Source: Auricularia sp. M13
Taxonomy: Eukaryota; Basidiomycota; Agaricomycetes; Auriculariales; Auriculariaceae
NCBI GenBank assembly: GCA_037042915.1
Contig: CM073203.1
Coordinates: 1,116,001 to 1,180,000, forward strand
Length of the DNA: 64,000 bases
Reading direction: 5' to 3'
Made by a program: the position numbers and the translations under genes. A model generated the notes under the pieces. It worked only from the letters and a program-made list of their open reading frames with translations, ran no database searches and was not told where the DNA came from. Shown here piece by piece: positions 45,136 to 57,300 of the stretch (position 1 is the stretch's first letter; the number at the start of each line of letters is the position of its first letter).

Positions 45136-47549
45136 AAGCTCTCGTTGACGATGTAACCCCTCGATCTCGTCGATACGATCGCGCACGCGGTCGAGCTTGT
45201 CGTCGAACCCCTCCTCCTCGACAACCTGACGCGCGGCCTGTAGAATAAGCATCGAGTCAGGCTTGACGTTGTGGTGCATCTGCGTCAGCAACAGGCTGGT
45301 GAGTATGGATTCCCCATACATAGACAAATTGTACTTGCATCGATCGCGACGATATTGAGCGTGTCCAGTTCTGCGAGTGGATAATGTAACATGAGCGCTT
45401 TTGTTAGGCGCGCGCGAAGACTGAAACTTGGCCGACCTTCGATGAAGTCCGCTCGAGTCATGATCTGGCGCGCTTGGTGCTGCATAGCAAAGTCAGACTC
45501 TTTGTCATCCGCGTGCGAATGGCACACGCACGAAGGGTATCTGAGGGAGCGGCAGGTGATGGAACTCGGGGTCGTCGATTTCTCCCGCGGCCTTTGCGCG
45601 CTCGAACTCGGCCTCCTGCTCCTTTCGCATGCGCACTAACTCCCTGAGCAGTAGCCAGGAACAGCTCGACCATTTTTGCTGCGCTCGCGTCGTGTGAAGA
45701 TCCGCATCATCGTGCGGCGATTGCGAACGGCGCGTACCTCGTCCATGACCTGTACACGCGAGCGAAAGTTCAGGAGAAGAACAATATCAATTCAGTCAGC
45801 ATTGGCATGAAGGATTGACAGGTAAAGCGGTTGCCACGCACATCGTCGTCGCAATCTTCGATGAGGCCAATGCGGGATTGCAGCCACTCCCGCTCCACGT
45901 GCAGCATGTCCTCTGCGGCGTGCACCATATCATACGCGCGGGCGACCTTGTTGAGGAGCGCGAGGCGCCCGCCTGTATAGTCTAGCACTTGGCGGTAGAC
46001 CGAGACGTCGTGGTCCTTTACTTCCGAGACCTTGACCTTCGTGCGTCGTAACCGCTGGAGCGCTTGATGCGCTTCCCGCGTGGTCAGGTCGTGTACAGAG
46101 ATGATCTGCTCGCGTCACGTCAGCTCTCAGGTGTTACTGCCAAACTGCAATCAACGACTTACGCTCATGCGGTTTGCTGTCCGCCGCATTGCGAACCACG
46201 GCCAGAAGTCGTCGCTGCGACGACATCAATCAAGCATTCATGAATCTGTTCTGCCAAAGATGCCTCACGAGGAGAACACGACTGTGCAGACGCCTGTGCG
46301 GACGCGAGCAACGGGGATTGAGCGAAACGCATCCTGATGGTCAGGGTGGGGCCCTCTGAGGTGGAACTCACCAGATTCAGCCCATGACTCTGCTTTCTGC
46401 TGCAGTTGCAGCAGCATATTGCGCCCATCGTCAGTGTTTCCGATCAGGTGAATGTTGTTGAAGATCAGGACGAGCGGCCGTTCGTTCCTTCTAGCATAGC
46501 GAAGAGCAACCTTTTCGAGCTTATTTAATGCTACGCACAGATATCGTCAGGATGTTTCAAGGATGGGGAAGGCGCTGTCGGACGGACCTCTCTCTATGTC
46601 AAGCGCGGGACCTCCTTCGCGAGGATCGCGCCGCTGGAAGAGGCCGGTTTGCGAGTCCTCGTAGTATTCGAAGTTGATGGCTTTTCCTATCCTCTGTCTG
46701 AAGACCTCGAGGTCTGGGTGGCAGTCCAAAATGGCAACTCCTATGAGGACGGCCGTGTTCAGACATGATGATACGAGCCGCGTTGAGCGGTGTCGCACGA
46801 ACCCTCGGCCTCAATGAGACGCATAGCGTCAAGAATCATGGTGCCTTTCCCTGTGCCCTAAGTAACAGAAGGTGTTGATGAGAGGGGTTCCGGGAGCGCG
46901 CGGAAGATATCTTACCTTTGGGCCGAGTAGAACATAGTAATGACCGTGGGTCTTGCCCGCAATAATTTTGTCGATTAAATCCTGCTCTCGCCTGCGAAGA
47001 TGTTCGACTTCGTCGACTGCGCCTTTACCCCCGAAGGTAGCTAGTTCGAGTGCGGGGTCGTAGCCGCCCTTGAAGGCCACTTCTATCTAGAAGCGTGCAT
47101 GTGTTACGGGCGGACCACTGTCAAGTGAGCAGCGGACGCACTTTGTTAAGCACGTGACGTTTATACCAGGCGATGTAGCCAATGCCCCCAAGAAAGACTG
47201 TAAGCGCATGAGCTTCGCCGGGACGCTGAACCGCGGCACAGAAGCTACAGTACCAATCCCGAGTCCAACCAGAGTGGTGAATGCCGCGTCCCAGGGCGTG
47301 CCAGGCGGGAACTGCAGCGGGCTGGGCAGCGAGCCCCCTCCGCCCTGACGACGGCGCTGGGTCCGCGCCGCCTGGCCCCGGCGCGTTCACAGGCAGGTCG
47401 ACCGGGGCGCGCTGGTGCGGCTGCTCTGCTGGAGGACGCGTTTCAGGGTGCTTGTCATTGAGAATGGGGCGCGTCGCGTGCAGCCATCGTGCGTCCGGAC
47501 GCTGCAGTCGTGGCAGGCGCTGTACAGCAGCCAGGCAGTATCGACGCAT
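45136..47549 (-). CDS. Mitochondrial AAA-like P-loop ATPase (many introns; 3' end unresolved)
   Basis: Starting at 47549, MRRYCLAAVQRLPRLQRPDA is a mitochondrial presequence. A 46-base intron leads to FTTLVGLGI, and another to FLGGIGYIAWYKRHVLNK, one membrane segment. Further exons give VAFKGGYDPALEL and GPK-GTGKGTMILDAMRLIE (Walker A, split by an intron). Then come DCHPDLEVFRQRIGKAINFE, GLFQRRDPREGGPALDIE, PLVLIFNNIHLI (Walker B-like) and GRNMLLQLQQKAESWAES. Next are LDYTGGRLALLNKVARAYDM, WSSCSWLLLRELVRMRKEQE, ARQIMTRADFIE and LNIVAIDAST. The end reads KPDSMLILQAARQVVEEEGF and DEIEGLHRQREL at 45136. I recall this layout from a conserved basidiomycete gene family of inner-membrane ATPases of unknown job. 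The stop codon is not placed: the frame past 45136 continues into sequence unlike the family. The gene converges on NAB2. Confidence 0.8.
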
Positions 47550-50500
47550 TCCAGCGGAGAGGCACAGTTACCGCGCACAGCCTCGACGATCAACACAAAC
47601 AAGCGCCGGTCGCGGTTACGCTTCTTTTCTTCCGCATGGGGATTTCCCGGCAGCCACCCAATTGAAGCTCCTGCCTCGATGTGCCTAGGAGCGTCCAGGT
47701 TGCACTGTCCTTCGCCGAGTACATCTGCTCCAGTGCTTGCTATCTCATGCTGTTGGACAGAAGAGTGTCCCAAACATGTCGACCCTGGTATGTCTGCTGT
47801 GGGGTAGACACATTCTTTGGTCCTCTGAGGATCGTCTGGAAGTCGTGCCCATTGCAGCATGTCTAACTAGATCTCCTTAATTGGAGCATTAATGAGCATG
47901 TAGCCGTAATCTTTGAGGGTACTGCCCGACGGAGGTAGTTCGTGTCATCGCGGGAATCGGGCACATATTCCCTTTCTCAACTTCCTACACTGGTCTATGA
48001 CGGTGATTTGATGACTATTCCCAAAGGAGGTACATATCTCATAGTACATCTCTGGAGGACATATGAGATTTTCGTCAGTATCACCGGTCTGAGAGAGCAC
48101 AGCGCGGGCTGCCGATCTTCCGCGCGCCCGCCGTCAAGTAACTCGTGTCGCAGTAACTCTTCAGGTACTCCTCTAACACCTGAGAGCTCGGCTGATTACA
48201 TGTTCCCGCTCGCTTGTATATCTCATGTATTCCGACGCAGCTGCGGTCTCATCGCCCCTCGCACCGCTTGTATTGTACGCGCACGCGACAATTCCGAGCA
48301 GCGTCACAGCATAATAAGAATCTTCACCATTTCATTGCGATGTAGGTTCAATTGAGGCGAAACGTGCTTGGCACATGGGTCCGGGTTGCATCTGTGGCAA
48401 ATTGCACAAACTACCGCTAGGCAGCGCTCGGCACACCTCACAGCTTCTCATCGCCGGAAATCCCGTGGGGAACGGCTCTGACGACTCGGACCGGTATGTC
48501 TGGGCTTAGCAATGCTGTTAACTTGAGAAGGTAGTAGGTGTGGCAAAGACCACGGTCAGTAGACCGATGTGCTGGGATGTCAATCATCCTTGAGTCTCAA
48601 CACATGGATCGACAATTTTCTTCAACGGAGGATCAACTATAGATGAAGAAAGTGCACACTCTCGCCATGCATTCGGTCCAAGGAAAATTTGGCAGGACTG
48701 TAATGTTGGGGTATCGCCATTGCTTACAACGACTTGACGCTCAGAGTCACCAGTGGGACTCAGATCTATCGTCGCCATCGAGTTTTCACCATCCAGAACC
48801 ACGTGTGACTTGGTAATCCACGATTGCCCCGACGAGTTCGTCGCCATTCCCTGGGCCTGGCAATGTTCGATGTTCAGGGCATGGATCGCCATGGCCGCTC
48901 GCTGCGTTAAGAGTTGCAGGCCGGGTCGAGGATGACTACGGTACCCAGCTCGCAAGCTTCCCGACCATCCCGCTTGTACAACGCGTCATCCGGAGCTGTC
49001 CGCTTCACAAGAGTCTCCTGATTCGCGCAAACGTCCCAAAATGGCCGGGAGCATGCAGGGCCCGAGTGTTCGGCCCCGGCCACAAAACACGAAGCGCGGC
49101 GCCGAGTTGCTGGTTGCATGCGGCCTTCTATCCGACAACGGATTTCCCGCCCATTTCAAGCCTCTCGCGAGTAATCAGAGGCCCGAAAGCGACCAAAGCC
49201 ATGTTGCATCCTGTTCTACATGCGTGCGCATTACCGGAGTGATGCTCAGCGGCGAAGGCAGTACAAGTTGTCACTGGACGTTCCGGGCGTCCATCACCAG
49301 CGACCTTCCAGTTGCAGTTTCACCCAAAGATGACATTGACGACAGAAGCCCCTATCTTATCCATCTGCTGTTGGACCCTCGCTCCCGGGCACCCGGACTG
49401 CGAACAGTGAATGAGAAGCGGATCGGGTGTCGCGTCCGTCCGGCTGGCCACTATCAGTGTCATGGTCTGCGGGGGTGGCTCAGTACAGTACAGCATGTCT
49501 GACTGGACATCTGGAACTGCATGCCTGCTGTTCCCCGTCTCCGAGACTGCCGCGTGCATACTCTAATGCCTCCCCTCGAAGCAGTGCCGCCCCTGCATTA
49601 GATCATTGAGCTGGTACTGTTGGCGTCGTAGTCGTTGCGAAGTGATGACCACGCTCAGCTGACCGGTGAGCCGCGCTAGCGATTATCGCGCACTGGCAGT
49701 GGCACACGATCTCTTCCCACTCCTATCTCCGCACCGAAAGCCTGATCAGAGCGCCCAGTTTTCGTATTCCCTGAGCACATCCGAGTTCCCACCGCCAAGC
49801 TGGACATGGATTGGCGATACTTTAATCCCGCCGTGTGAATCCTACTACCACGTCGAAGACAACGCCAAAACGCCAAAAGCGCACGAGAAGCGGCGGTGAT
49901 GTTACCGTTGCAAATCCATTTCGATTCCTCCAATCCTCCCTGCGCGTCTGCGCCGCACGCCGCCCACACCCGCCGTTCGCCATATGTTACTGTATTCGCG
50001 TTCCAAATATTACAGCACTTACCGCCGCACGCTGGCCAAGCCCGCACTAGGCAATGATGCCCGGATCGTTTTAATTGGGCTCATCATGTTAGCCACCACC
50101 GGCGGTGGCTCCGAGTGACCACAGCTTGCAACCATTGCCAAAGTAGTCGCCGGGCTCCTGTTTCTCCTGTCCTGTCCTGTCCAGTGTCGGGGTATGTACA
50201 CCTGCGACCCCGTGCGACGAGTGTCGAGCTCCTAGTACTGTGTTGGCTGAGCGCGATCAGGAGTATCCGCCTTCCGTTGTAGTAGTACCCCCGACTTTGC
50301 CATTGAAGTACAAGGCAGGGCGGATGGGCACCGACTTTCCCAGGCCAAGGCCCAATTGTAACAGTGTTGCAGTCGCCAGGCGTAATGTCACTAGTCGCTG
50401 CGGTCGCCATGGCATCGCCACGCTGGGCTGGCGAGTCCAGTCAGGAACGCGCATCTGAACCGATATACTCGTATCGCAATACATCCGTCGTCCTCTGGGT

Positions 50501-53236
50501 GAAAGACTCTAAGTAGAAGGAATTTCAAGCACTTGAAGGGCGACTCGGCCGAGATCCCAAGAGGGCAGATCTGAGATATAAGATTGTGGCCATGGATTCG
50601 GAAGAGATGAATGACGCCAGCCCGAGCCCGGGGCGGACGAAATGAGACTAACTGTGGGAAATCGGCAGTGGGATATCCCGACGTATGCCCGGTGGCGACG
50701 GCCGAAGAACATTGATGGTGGTTTTCATCTGAGCAGTGAGCGCGAGCGGCAACCCCACGTTCTTGTGTTTCAGCTGACTCGTTTTGAGCATTGCCAAACA
50801 AATCGAGCGAGAAGGTCGCATCGAACTGCATTTCGAATTCCGGGGTGTTCTTTTGCGATTTGCGATTCCCGCCAGTGCCTTTTTTGCACTTGCACAAGGG
50901 CTGGCTCACCGGCACCCCAATTGAATCTGCAATCGCCCGCGCCTGTCGAAATTCAATCTGCACGTGCGATCCGGATGCCGTCTCATCTCATCTCATCTCG
51001 AGGTTTATCTTGTGCAATCTACAGTGGTACTTATGGGTGAAGATTCCGACACTCGTTGTAATACTGGCAGCTGGTCATGATCAGGTGACGCGCCGTCGAC
51101 AACGTTAACGGGACACGCGGCCGACGCCTGTGGGTTCGACGATTCGTGATTCGTGATGGACAGCCCGTTCATTATTATGTGTTCGTGCAAGAGCTGCCTG
51201 GGAGGAAGAACCACGCGTCGAAGTCTCGGTCTGAAAGCTGAGAAGCGTTCTCGCCGGTTCGGGCTTCCTGCGCGCGGGTACCCCGCAGATGACGCGTTTC
51301 AGACTCAGACGGAGCAGCTTCGGACGCTGGGCTTCATTGAACCCATCGCAGTCAGTATATGTATATATCTGACCGCGGTGATTCAGCTTCATTGGCATCC
51401 TGAATCGCCGCGGCACTTATGTTGATGCCTTACCTACGACTGATCCTATGTCCTGGTGCGATGCAGCTGCCATCCACAGTTGCACCACGCACAGAACACG
51501 AGGCGTGCGGGAGAGATTAAAGCTGATGTTGATAGGCAACCTCGAACGACGTCCGGCCCCCGGGAGCATTCCCGTGTGCAGCGAATTCAATTCAGTTCAA
51601 TTCAGGTTCCGAGTGTTCTTCTTTCTTGCTCCTAGGAGCAGATGCCAGGTCAGGGCAAATCGCATCGCACGGCGATCAGGCCGGTGGTGCCGAACCTGCC
51701 TGACTTCCCTCGCACCGGTGGGAATATGTACATATGTAGATGAATCCGCTGAACGCAGAGATGAAATGGGATTGCGGCCGCGATGAGGCGGCGGCTCAGT
51801 TCGCAGGGTCCTGCCGCAGCCGCGTGTTCGGACGCAAAGAAACATGGAAAAGCTTATTTCGTAACCGTTTGACTCTTGAGCCGTGCAACACGACGCCCGA
51901 GCCCTCCGCTGCATCGCTATTGCCTTTGCCATTAGATCGCGCAGGCTCGGGCTGTACGGCGCTTACGATGTAGCTCGGTGGCTCAGACACAGTGACACGG
52001 ACGCGCACCTCGCTGGCGCTGGCGCTGGCGTGCACCGAGATCCTCGTCGCGCGTCTCCTGACCGAGCTGCCTAGCGCGCGCGTGGGCCGTTTTGGCGCCA
52101 GTGCTACTTGGCTGCTACCGGTAGTCAGACCGTGAGACGAGTGGCAGGCGCCTGTGCTTGTGCGCGAGCATGCGATTACGATGCCGCTATCAAATTATCG
52201 GGCATGCCCTAAAGGTCCTTGTGCTAGCCCTTGGATCAGCTCAGCCTGCCGGATTTCATTTCACGCTGGGGCTTGTAACTGTAACGCTGCCAGTGCGAGG
52301 GTCAACGGGAACTGAGTCATTTGGAGGGTTCACTGGTTGGAAACTTTTGGCAGAACGCTCCTTTGTCTGTCTATTGTCGCGCGGAGAACAAGGAGCAGGA
52401 GTCAATCGTTCGTTGCGTTTTTGTTGTTGCGAGTCTATACTTTGTTATTCGTTGAGGAGGATGAATGAACAAAGAGTGGTTACTGCAATAGCACGCGTCG
52501 GGCCGGATTATGTACAGGATCATGCACATTGCACAAGATATGGATGTTGGCGTTCGAAACGCAGCGGGAGGGGCAGGAGCCGCAAGGCTATGAGTGGGAG
52601 TTGGCGCCTGCAGGACCTCGGCCGGTGCAACACATGTTACTGGCCGTCGACGCGTGGGAGTTGGATCGGCCGAGAGCCGGGGCTGGGAGCACTGGTAGCG
52701 CTGCGGCGGACGGGCCCCACGGCGCCGACGTCCCCTCGCATCCAGCCAACGCCGGGCGAGGGCGGGACTGAGGGCCCTGGGCGCGGGGGATGGGTGGTGG
52801 TGAGAGGGTGGCAGGTGCAGGCGATGGCATATCCGTCCGCGTGTTAGCGGCCGGGGGAGGACGATTTGTGATAGGTTCCGGTCACAGTCACGGCAGGTGT
52901 CGGCTGTCGCCGGGCTGGGAGCCAACCGGCGAGCATGCGGTGCAGGTCGGGCTGTATAAACTGCATCGTGTCGACCGTCCATCAAACCCCCACCGGTTCC
53001 TTTATTGGACGCTGCCCCTCCCCCTCCGGACGAACGTCCAGCACGCATTTTGCGCAGGTGTGTTTTCTCTCTGTCTCTACGCGGCATACATTGGGGCCAG
53101 TGCGTGGGTTCCCTGCGGCGAGGCGGTCCGTCGGAGCCCCCGACCGACCACCCCGCCGCCACGCCCCGCGCCCTCCTCGCCCGTATATAAGGCCGTCCCC
53201 CGCCCGCTCACTCCCGGCTCAGATACCCATTTTTCC
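47550..53236. other. 5.7-kb gene-poor stretch left of the cyclin gene
   Basis: No protein-like spliced frame was found on either strand. Minor features are a TCTCA run at 50982-51001, CTGGCG repeats at 52013-52028, and a TATAAA at about 52955. The last kilobase is GC-rich and probably the cyclin promoter. Confidence 0.5.
53184..53190 (+). promoter_or_regulatory. TATA box of the cyclin gene
   Basis: TATATAA, 47 bases before the ATG at 53237. With so short a distance the 5' leader would be about 20 bases, unless transcription starts farther upstream from the other TATA-like site near 52955. Confidence 0.45.
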
Positions 53237-54334
53237 ATGAATGGCCCAGGCGAGCAAGTCCGCAGACCCGCGAGGGCTCCAAAACCCCAACAAACGGCGC
53301 CGCCTGCTCCTGCACCAGCATCAGGCTCCGGGACTGCTTCTTCGGTGCGCACAGTCCCGCCAAACATCCCGCTGCATGGCGCCCTGATCGTCGTCGTTTG
53401 CTGCAGCAGCAGTCCGCGGATCCGTTTTACGGCCACGAAGAGACGGCGAAGATGGCCGCAGGGTTCATCTCCGCCCTCTTCCACTGTCCGGACTCTGCGG
53501 TCGTCGCCCCGCCGCCTGCTACCACCCCCGGAGGCGCACAGGCCCCGCCGCCCACGGCGCCTCCATTGGCCAACTTCATTGCTTATGCGTTGCACCGGAC
53601 ACGCCTCCACTCCTGCGTCACGTTTACGGCGCTCTTCTTGCTCCAGCGCCTTAAAACGCGCTTTCCCGCTGCTCGAGGTTCATCAGGGCATCGTTTATTT
53701 ATCTCCGCCTTTATGATCGCGTCCAAGGTCGTCTGCGACGACACCTACTCGAACAAGTCCTGGTGTGTCGTCGGCCAGGGCATGTTCTCCTTGAAGGAGA
53801 TCAACCAGATGGAACGCGAGATGTGTTCCTATCTGGAGTGGAAGCTGAATTTCGTCCCGTCCGAGCTCGCGGAATTCGAGGTCAAGGTGCGGCGAGAATA
53901 CAACCCGCGTCGCGCACCCGTCGTTCCCCCGATCGTCACCGCGTCTCACGGGACTGGCTCGGCTTCCTCCTTCTTCTTCCTCGTCGCACTCGCACTCGCA
54001 CTCGCATTCGCAGCCTCACGGGCACCACGGCCAGCAGCACGGCCAGCAGCACGGTCGCGGCTCGCTTCCGTCGCCGCCTGATTCGCCCAACACGCCCTGC
54101 TTCTTCTCATTCGTCGACGGCCTCGCCTCAGTCTGCCAGTCATCGTCACCCCGCCGTCAAGCGACGACACGACGTCGATCGCCGAGCTCGAAGACGGCCT
54201 CGTCGATGTTCTCGTCCGCCAGCGCATCCACCGGCGCGACTTCTCTCGCCTCGTCGGCCAGCGGACACGGCGCATCGCAAGCCGGCAAAACCGGCGAGCC
54301 TGGCTTCGCTTTCGCTTCTCGGTCGGTGTGGTAG
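53237..54334 (+). CDS. Pcl-type (PHO80-like) cyclin
   Basis: Exon 1 is 53237-53344 (MNGPGEQVRRPARAPKPQQ, Pro/Ala-rich). The intron at 53345-53406 is 62 bases (GTGCGC...TGCAG). Exon 2 begins QQSADPFYGHEETAKM at 53407. The cyclin box follows: NFIAYALHRTRLHSCVTFTA, LFLLQRLKTRFPAARGSSGH, RLFISAFMIASKVVCDDTYS, NKSWCVVGQGMFSLKEINQM and EREMCSYLEWKLNF. This is the pattern of fungal cyclins that partner Pho85-type kinases in cell-cycle, polarity and nutrient control. For the C-terminus, an intron at 53935-54013 (GTCACC...CGCAG, weak donor) leads to a His/Gln- and Ser-rich tail with PSPPDSPNTP, ending at 54334. Without it the frame ends at 54081 in Ala/Leu-rich sequence. I prefer the spliced form because SPPDSPNTP-like tails are usual. 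It gives 318 residues. Confidence 0.85.
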
Positions 54335-57300
54335 TGGCACGCTATCGCGCGACCGGGCTTCTTGGGCCCTGGTTGCATTCTGGAGGACGGGCGGCGCTCT
54401 CGTCGACGCGGCGCGACACGCGGCTCTCGGCGCGAGACCCAACGCTTTTTTGCTGTTCATATCTTCACTTCATACCCTTCTTGGCAACTGCATTCACCTT
54501 CAGACTCTATATTCCCAATCCGCGCACACCTACCTTTGCATCGCTCTTCTTTCCGCTCGGAACGACCATCTCATATCGTCAACAATTTTTCATGGAAGAA
54601 ATCAAGTCACGCCGCCACGACCCTCCCCCTTACCTGCCTATCCACGCCATGTCCGCCATCGCGCTCCCCCCTGTGTACTTTTTGCATCGTCTCGTCTCGT
54701 TCTGCAGCATCTCGTCAAGAGGTGCGTTGGGCCCCCCTGGTACATAATGCCTCCGTGTATTCGTTACTTATACTCTTTCGTTCTCTCCGCCCTTAGACTG
54801 TCAATACGATCGCAAACGTGCATAGGGTTGCTGCTGCCCAGTCTCCGGGTCCCCAGTCCGACGATGAGCAGCGCGACTCGGAGCGCGAGCGCGCGAGGAA
54901 CGGCGCACGTGCTGAGCCTAAGGCCCGCCCTAATCGCGTTGGCGTGATCGGGTTGGGTTGTTGGTGGGCCGGCGCGCGTGCCCGTCCCCAATCGAAACGA
55001 TTCGAAGCTCGAACCTGATCGTGATGGTCAACATTACAGTACCTCGCGGGAGAACCACCGCTGGACCACGCTCGGCGCGACGGGCGACTTCTGATGCAAC
55101 GCCGGGCAGCGCGTCATAATACGCGGGCGCGTCGATCTGCTTGACGGTGGGCCGCGACGTGCGGTTCCGCGAACGCGACGCACCCGCCGCGCTGCCATTG
55201 GCGCGGAGGTGGCGACGCATGCCCGCGCGCACTGCCCCCGCGGTCGCGCAGCCGCGCCTCTTCGTCTGGATCTTGATGTCCGGCATCCGCGCCTCCGGCT
55301 TCAGCTTCAAGCTTCAACGTTTCGATGTGCATCGGTGCGGCGGAACTGCCTTGTGCGTACATAGGCTCGCGATGTTCGATGTTTGACGCGCTTGCAGCTC
55401 GCCACCCGGGAACCGGCTTCCGCTGGGTCCTTCACTTCACTTCAACCACACAGGCAGTGCGCGGACGTGGGATAGGCATCTCGGTGCCCCTTGCGCGATC
55501 CGTGTCCACTTGCCCCTCGCCCCGCGGTGTGTCCGCAGCGGGGGCGGGCGCCATCGAGGCCCTCGTGCGTGCACCAGCAGGAATCGACATCGACTCGCAC
55601 CGCACGCCCGGGCCCCCCTGCCGACCCACCCCGCGCACGATGATGCTCATGCTCGCTTACTCGTACTCGCCGTCTACTGGGCTTGTCCGTCGACCTCTCG
55701 CAGGCAAAATTATATGAGGCGCGCTCGCGTCGGCTCGTCTCCCTTTCTCCTCCCTCCTCCGCCTCGTCCCCCCGTTATTCCCCTTTCGCTGTGTAATATA
55801 TTCATTTTACCTGCCTCCTTGCCGCCGCCTTTTTTTCCTCCTCCTCCGCTCCGCCCGTGTCTCGTCTGGTGTCTCGTTCTCCAATCGCGTATTCTCCCAT
55901 GGGACTGTGCTCGCTTTCAGTTTCCCGGCCTCCGTGCTCATTCTCGTTCCGTCGCTATCGTCTTCCCGTCTGTCTCCTCGCCAACACACAAACACAAACG
56001 CAAACGCCACTGGGCACCCCTTCCTTTTCCTCCTGTAAATATCCCTTGTTTTCTTCTCGTTCTCGTTCTCGTTCTCGGCCTTCTTTTACCCCGTTCGTTG
56101 TAGATATCTACACGTTCGCCTGCGCTCCCTTCCTTTCCTCCCCTCCCCTGCCCTCTTCTTTAAATACCCCTGTATCTCGTAGTGCCATCCTCGCCCGGAC
56201 TCCTCCCTCCCCTCCCTCCCCCTCCACCTCCTCTGCCTCTCGTCTTGCTTTCCTATTTGGAGGGCGCAATGAATCGCCCACTTAGAAATGTCCGTCTGAA
56301 CCGAACCGAACCGACTCTTGTACCATTGTTTGTACCTACCAAAGGACTTGGCAAAGCAATATGATCTATGCTGTCTACACTAACTTACTTGCTTTGACTG
56401 TGGCGGGTGTTTGCTTGGTCTTTCGCTGACTCTGCAGTGCGGTGTTGACCCTGGCCACCGTACGATATCCCCGTCGACGCCGGTGGTGATTGGGCTCAGC
56501 TCACGCGGGAAAATTCAGAATGTACAGTAGATGTAATTGTATGCATCGCAACCCGCACTGTACAAGCAAGCAAGCGGGCTCGGCCAGGGTGGCGGCGAGG
56601 TGACAACGCTAATTGACATTTGGTCGGGCGCCCTCAGGCTCATTCACCACGCGTCGCCGTCATATCGACACGCGACACTGGCACAACTTCTCAATCCAAT
56701 CTCAAGCATACTTACCATTGCCAACTGAGGATGTCAGCTCGGCGGGAATCATCATGGCATCAGTGGCGAGACATGCAGCTTCCTCGTCGAGCTCGATTCT
56801 GCTCGCTTTCATGAGCTGCTTGCATGGAATCATGCGCTGGCTGATTTCAACAATGTGCACTGACAGCACTGTGCATCTGGCATCTGAATCTGAAACGAGC
56901 TGATAGATAGTAGGCGTGATAATCGCGCTGGAAGAGGGCAAGATTATTGACGGCGACATCGCCTCTTGCTGCGACCACCGGGGGATTGACCGTCGTCATT
57001 AGATTAGTTATGGCTGTACTTCTTGCTCCTTACTAAGTAACTTATTTAGTTCACTTTATCTTGTACACCCCCGCCGGGCCCGCGCAGAATTTCAAGTTGA
57101 GATGCGGGAGGTGAGAACTCAGAAGACTCCGATGACGCGCGTGTGGCGAACGAACTGCGAACTGCGACTGCGAACCCGCGAACGGAACGATTCAGCAATC
57201 GACGGATCACTTTCCCCGCACTGGCCATTGGCGACTGACAGATCTAAGCGAGTCCGTAGCATCGGGATTTCATGCAACGCGCTGAGGCTGGGGTGAAGGA

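Noticed and set aside
54930-55310. 126-codon minus-strand frame, basic and codon-biased
   Set aside because: No recognisable domain. The opposite strand is equally open in this GC-rich part, so it is left as a possibility only.
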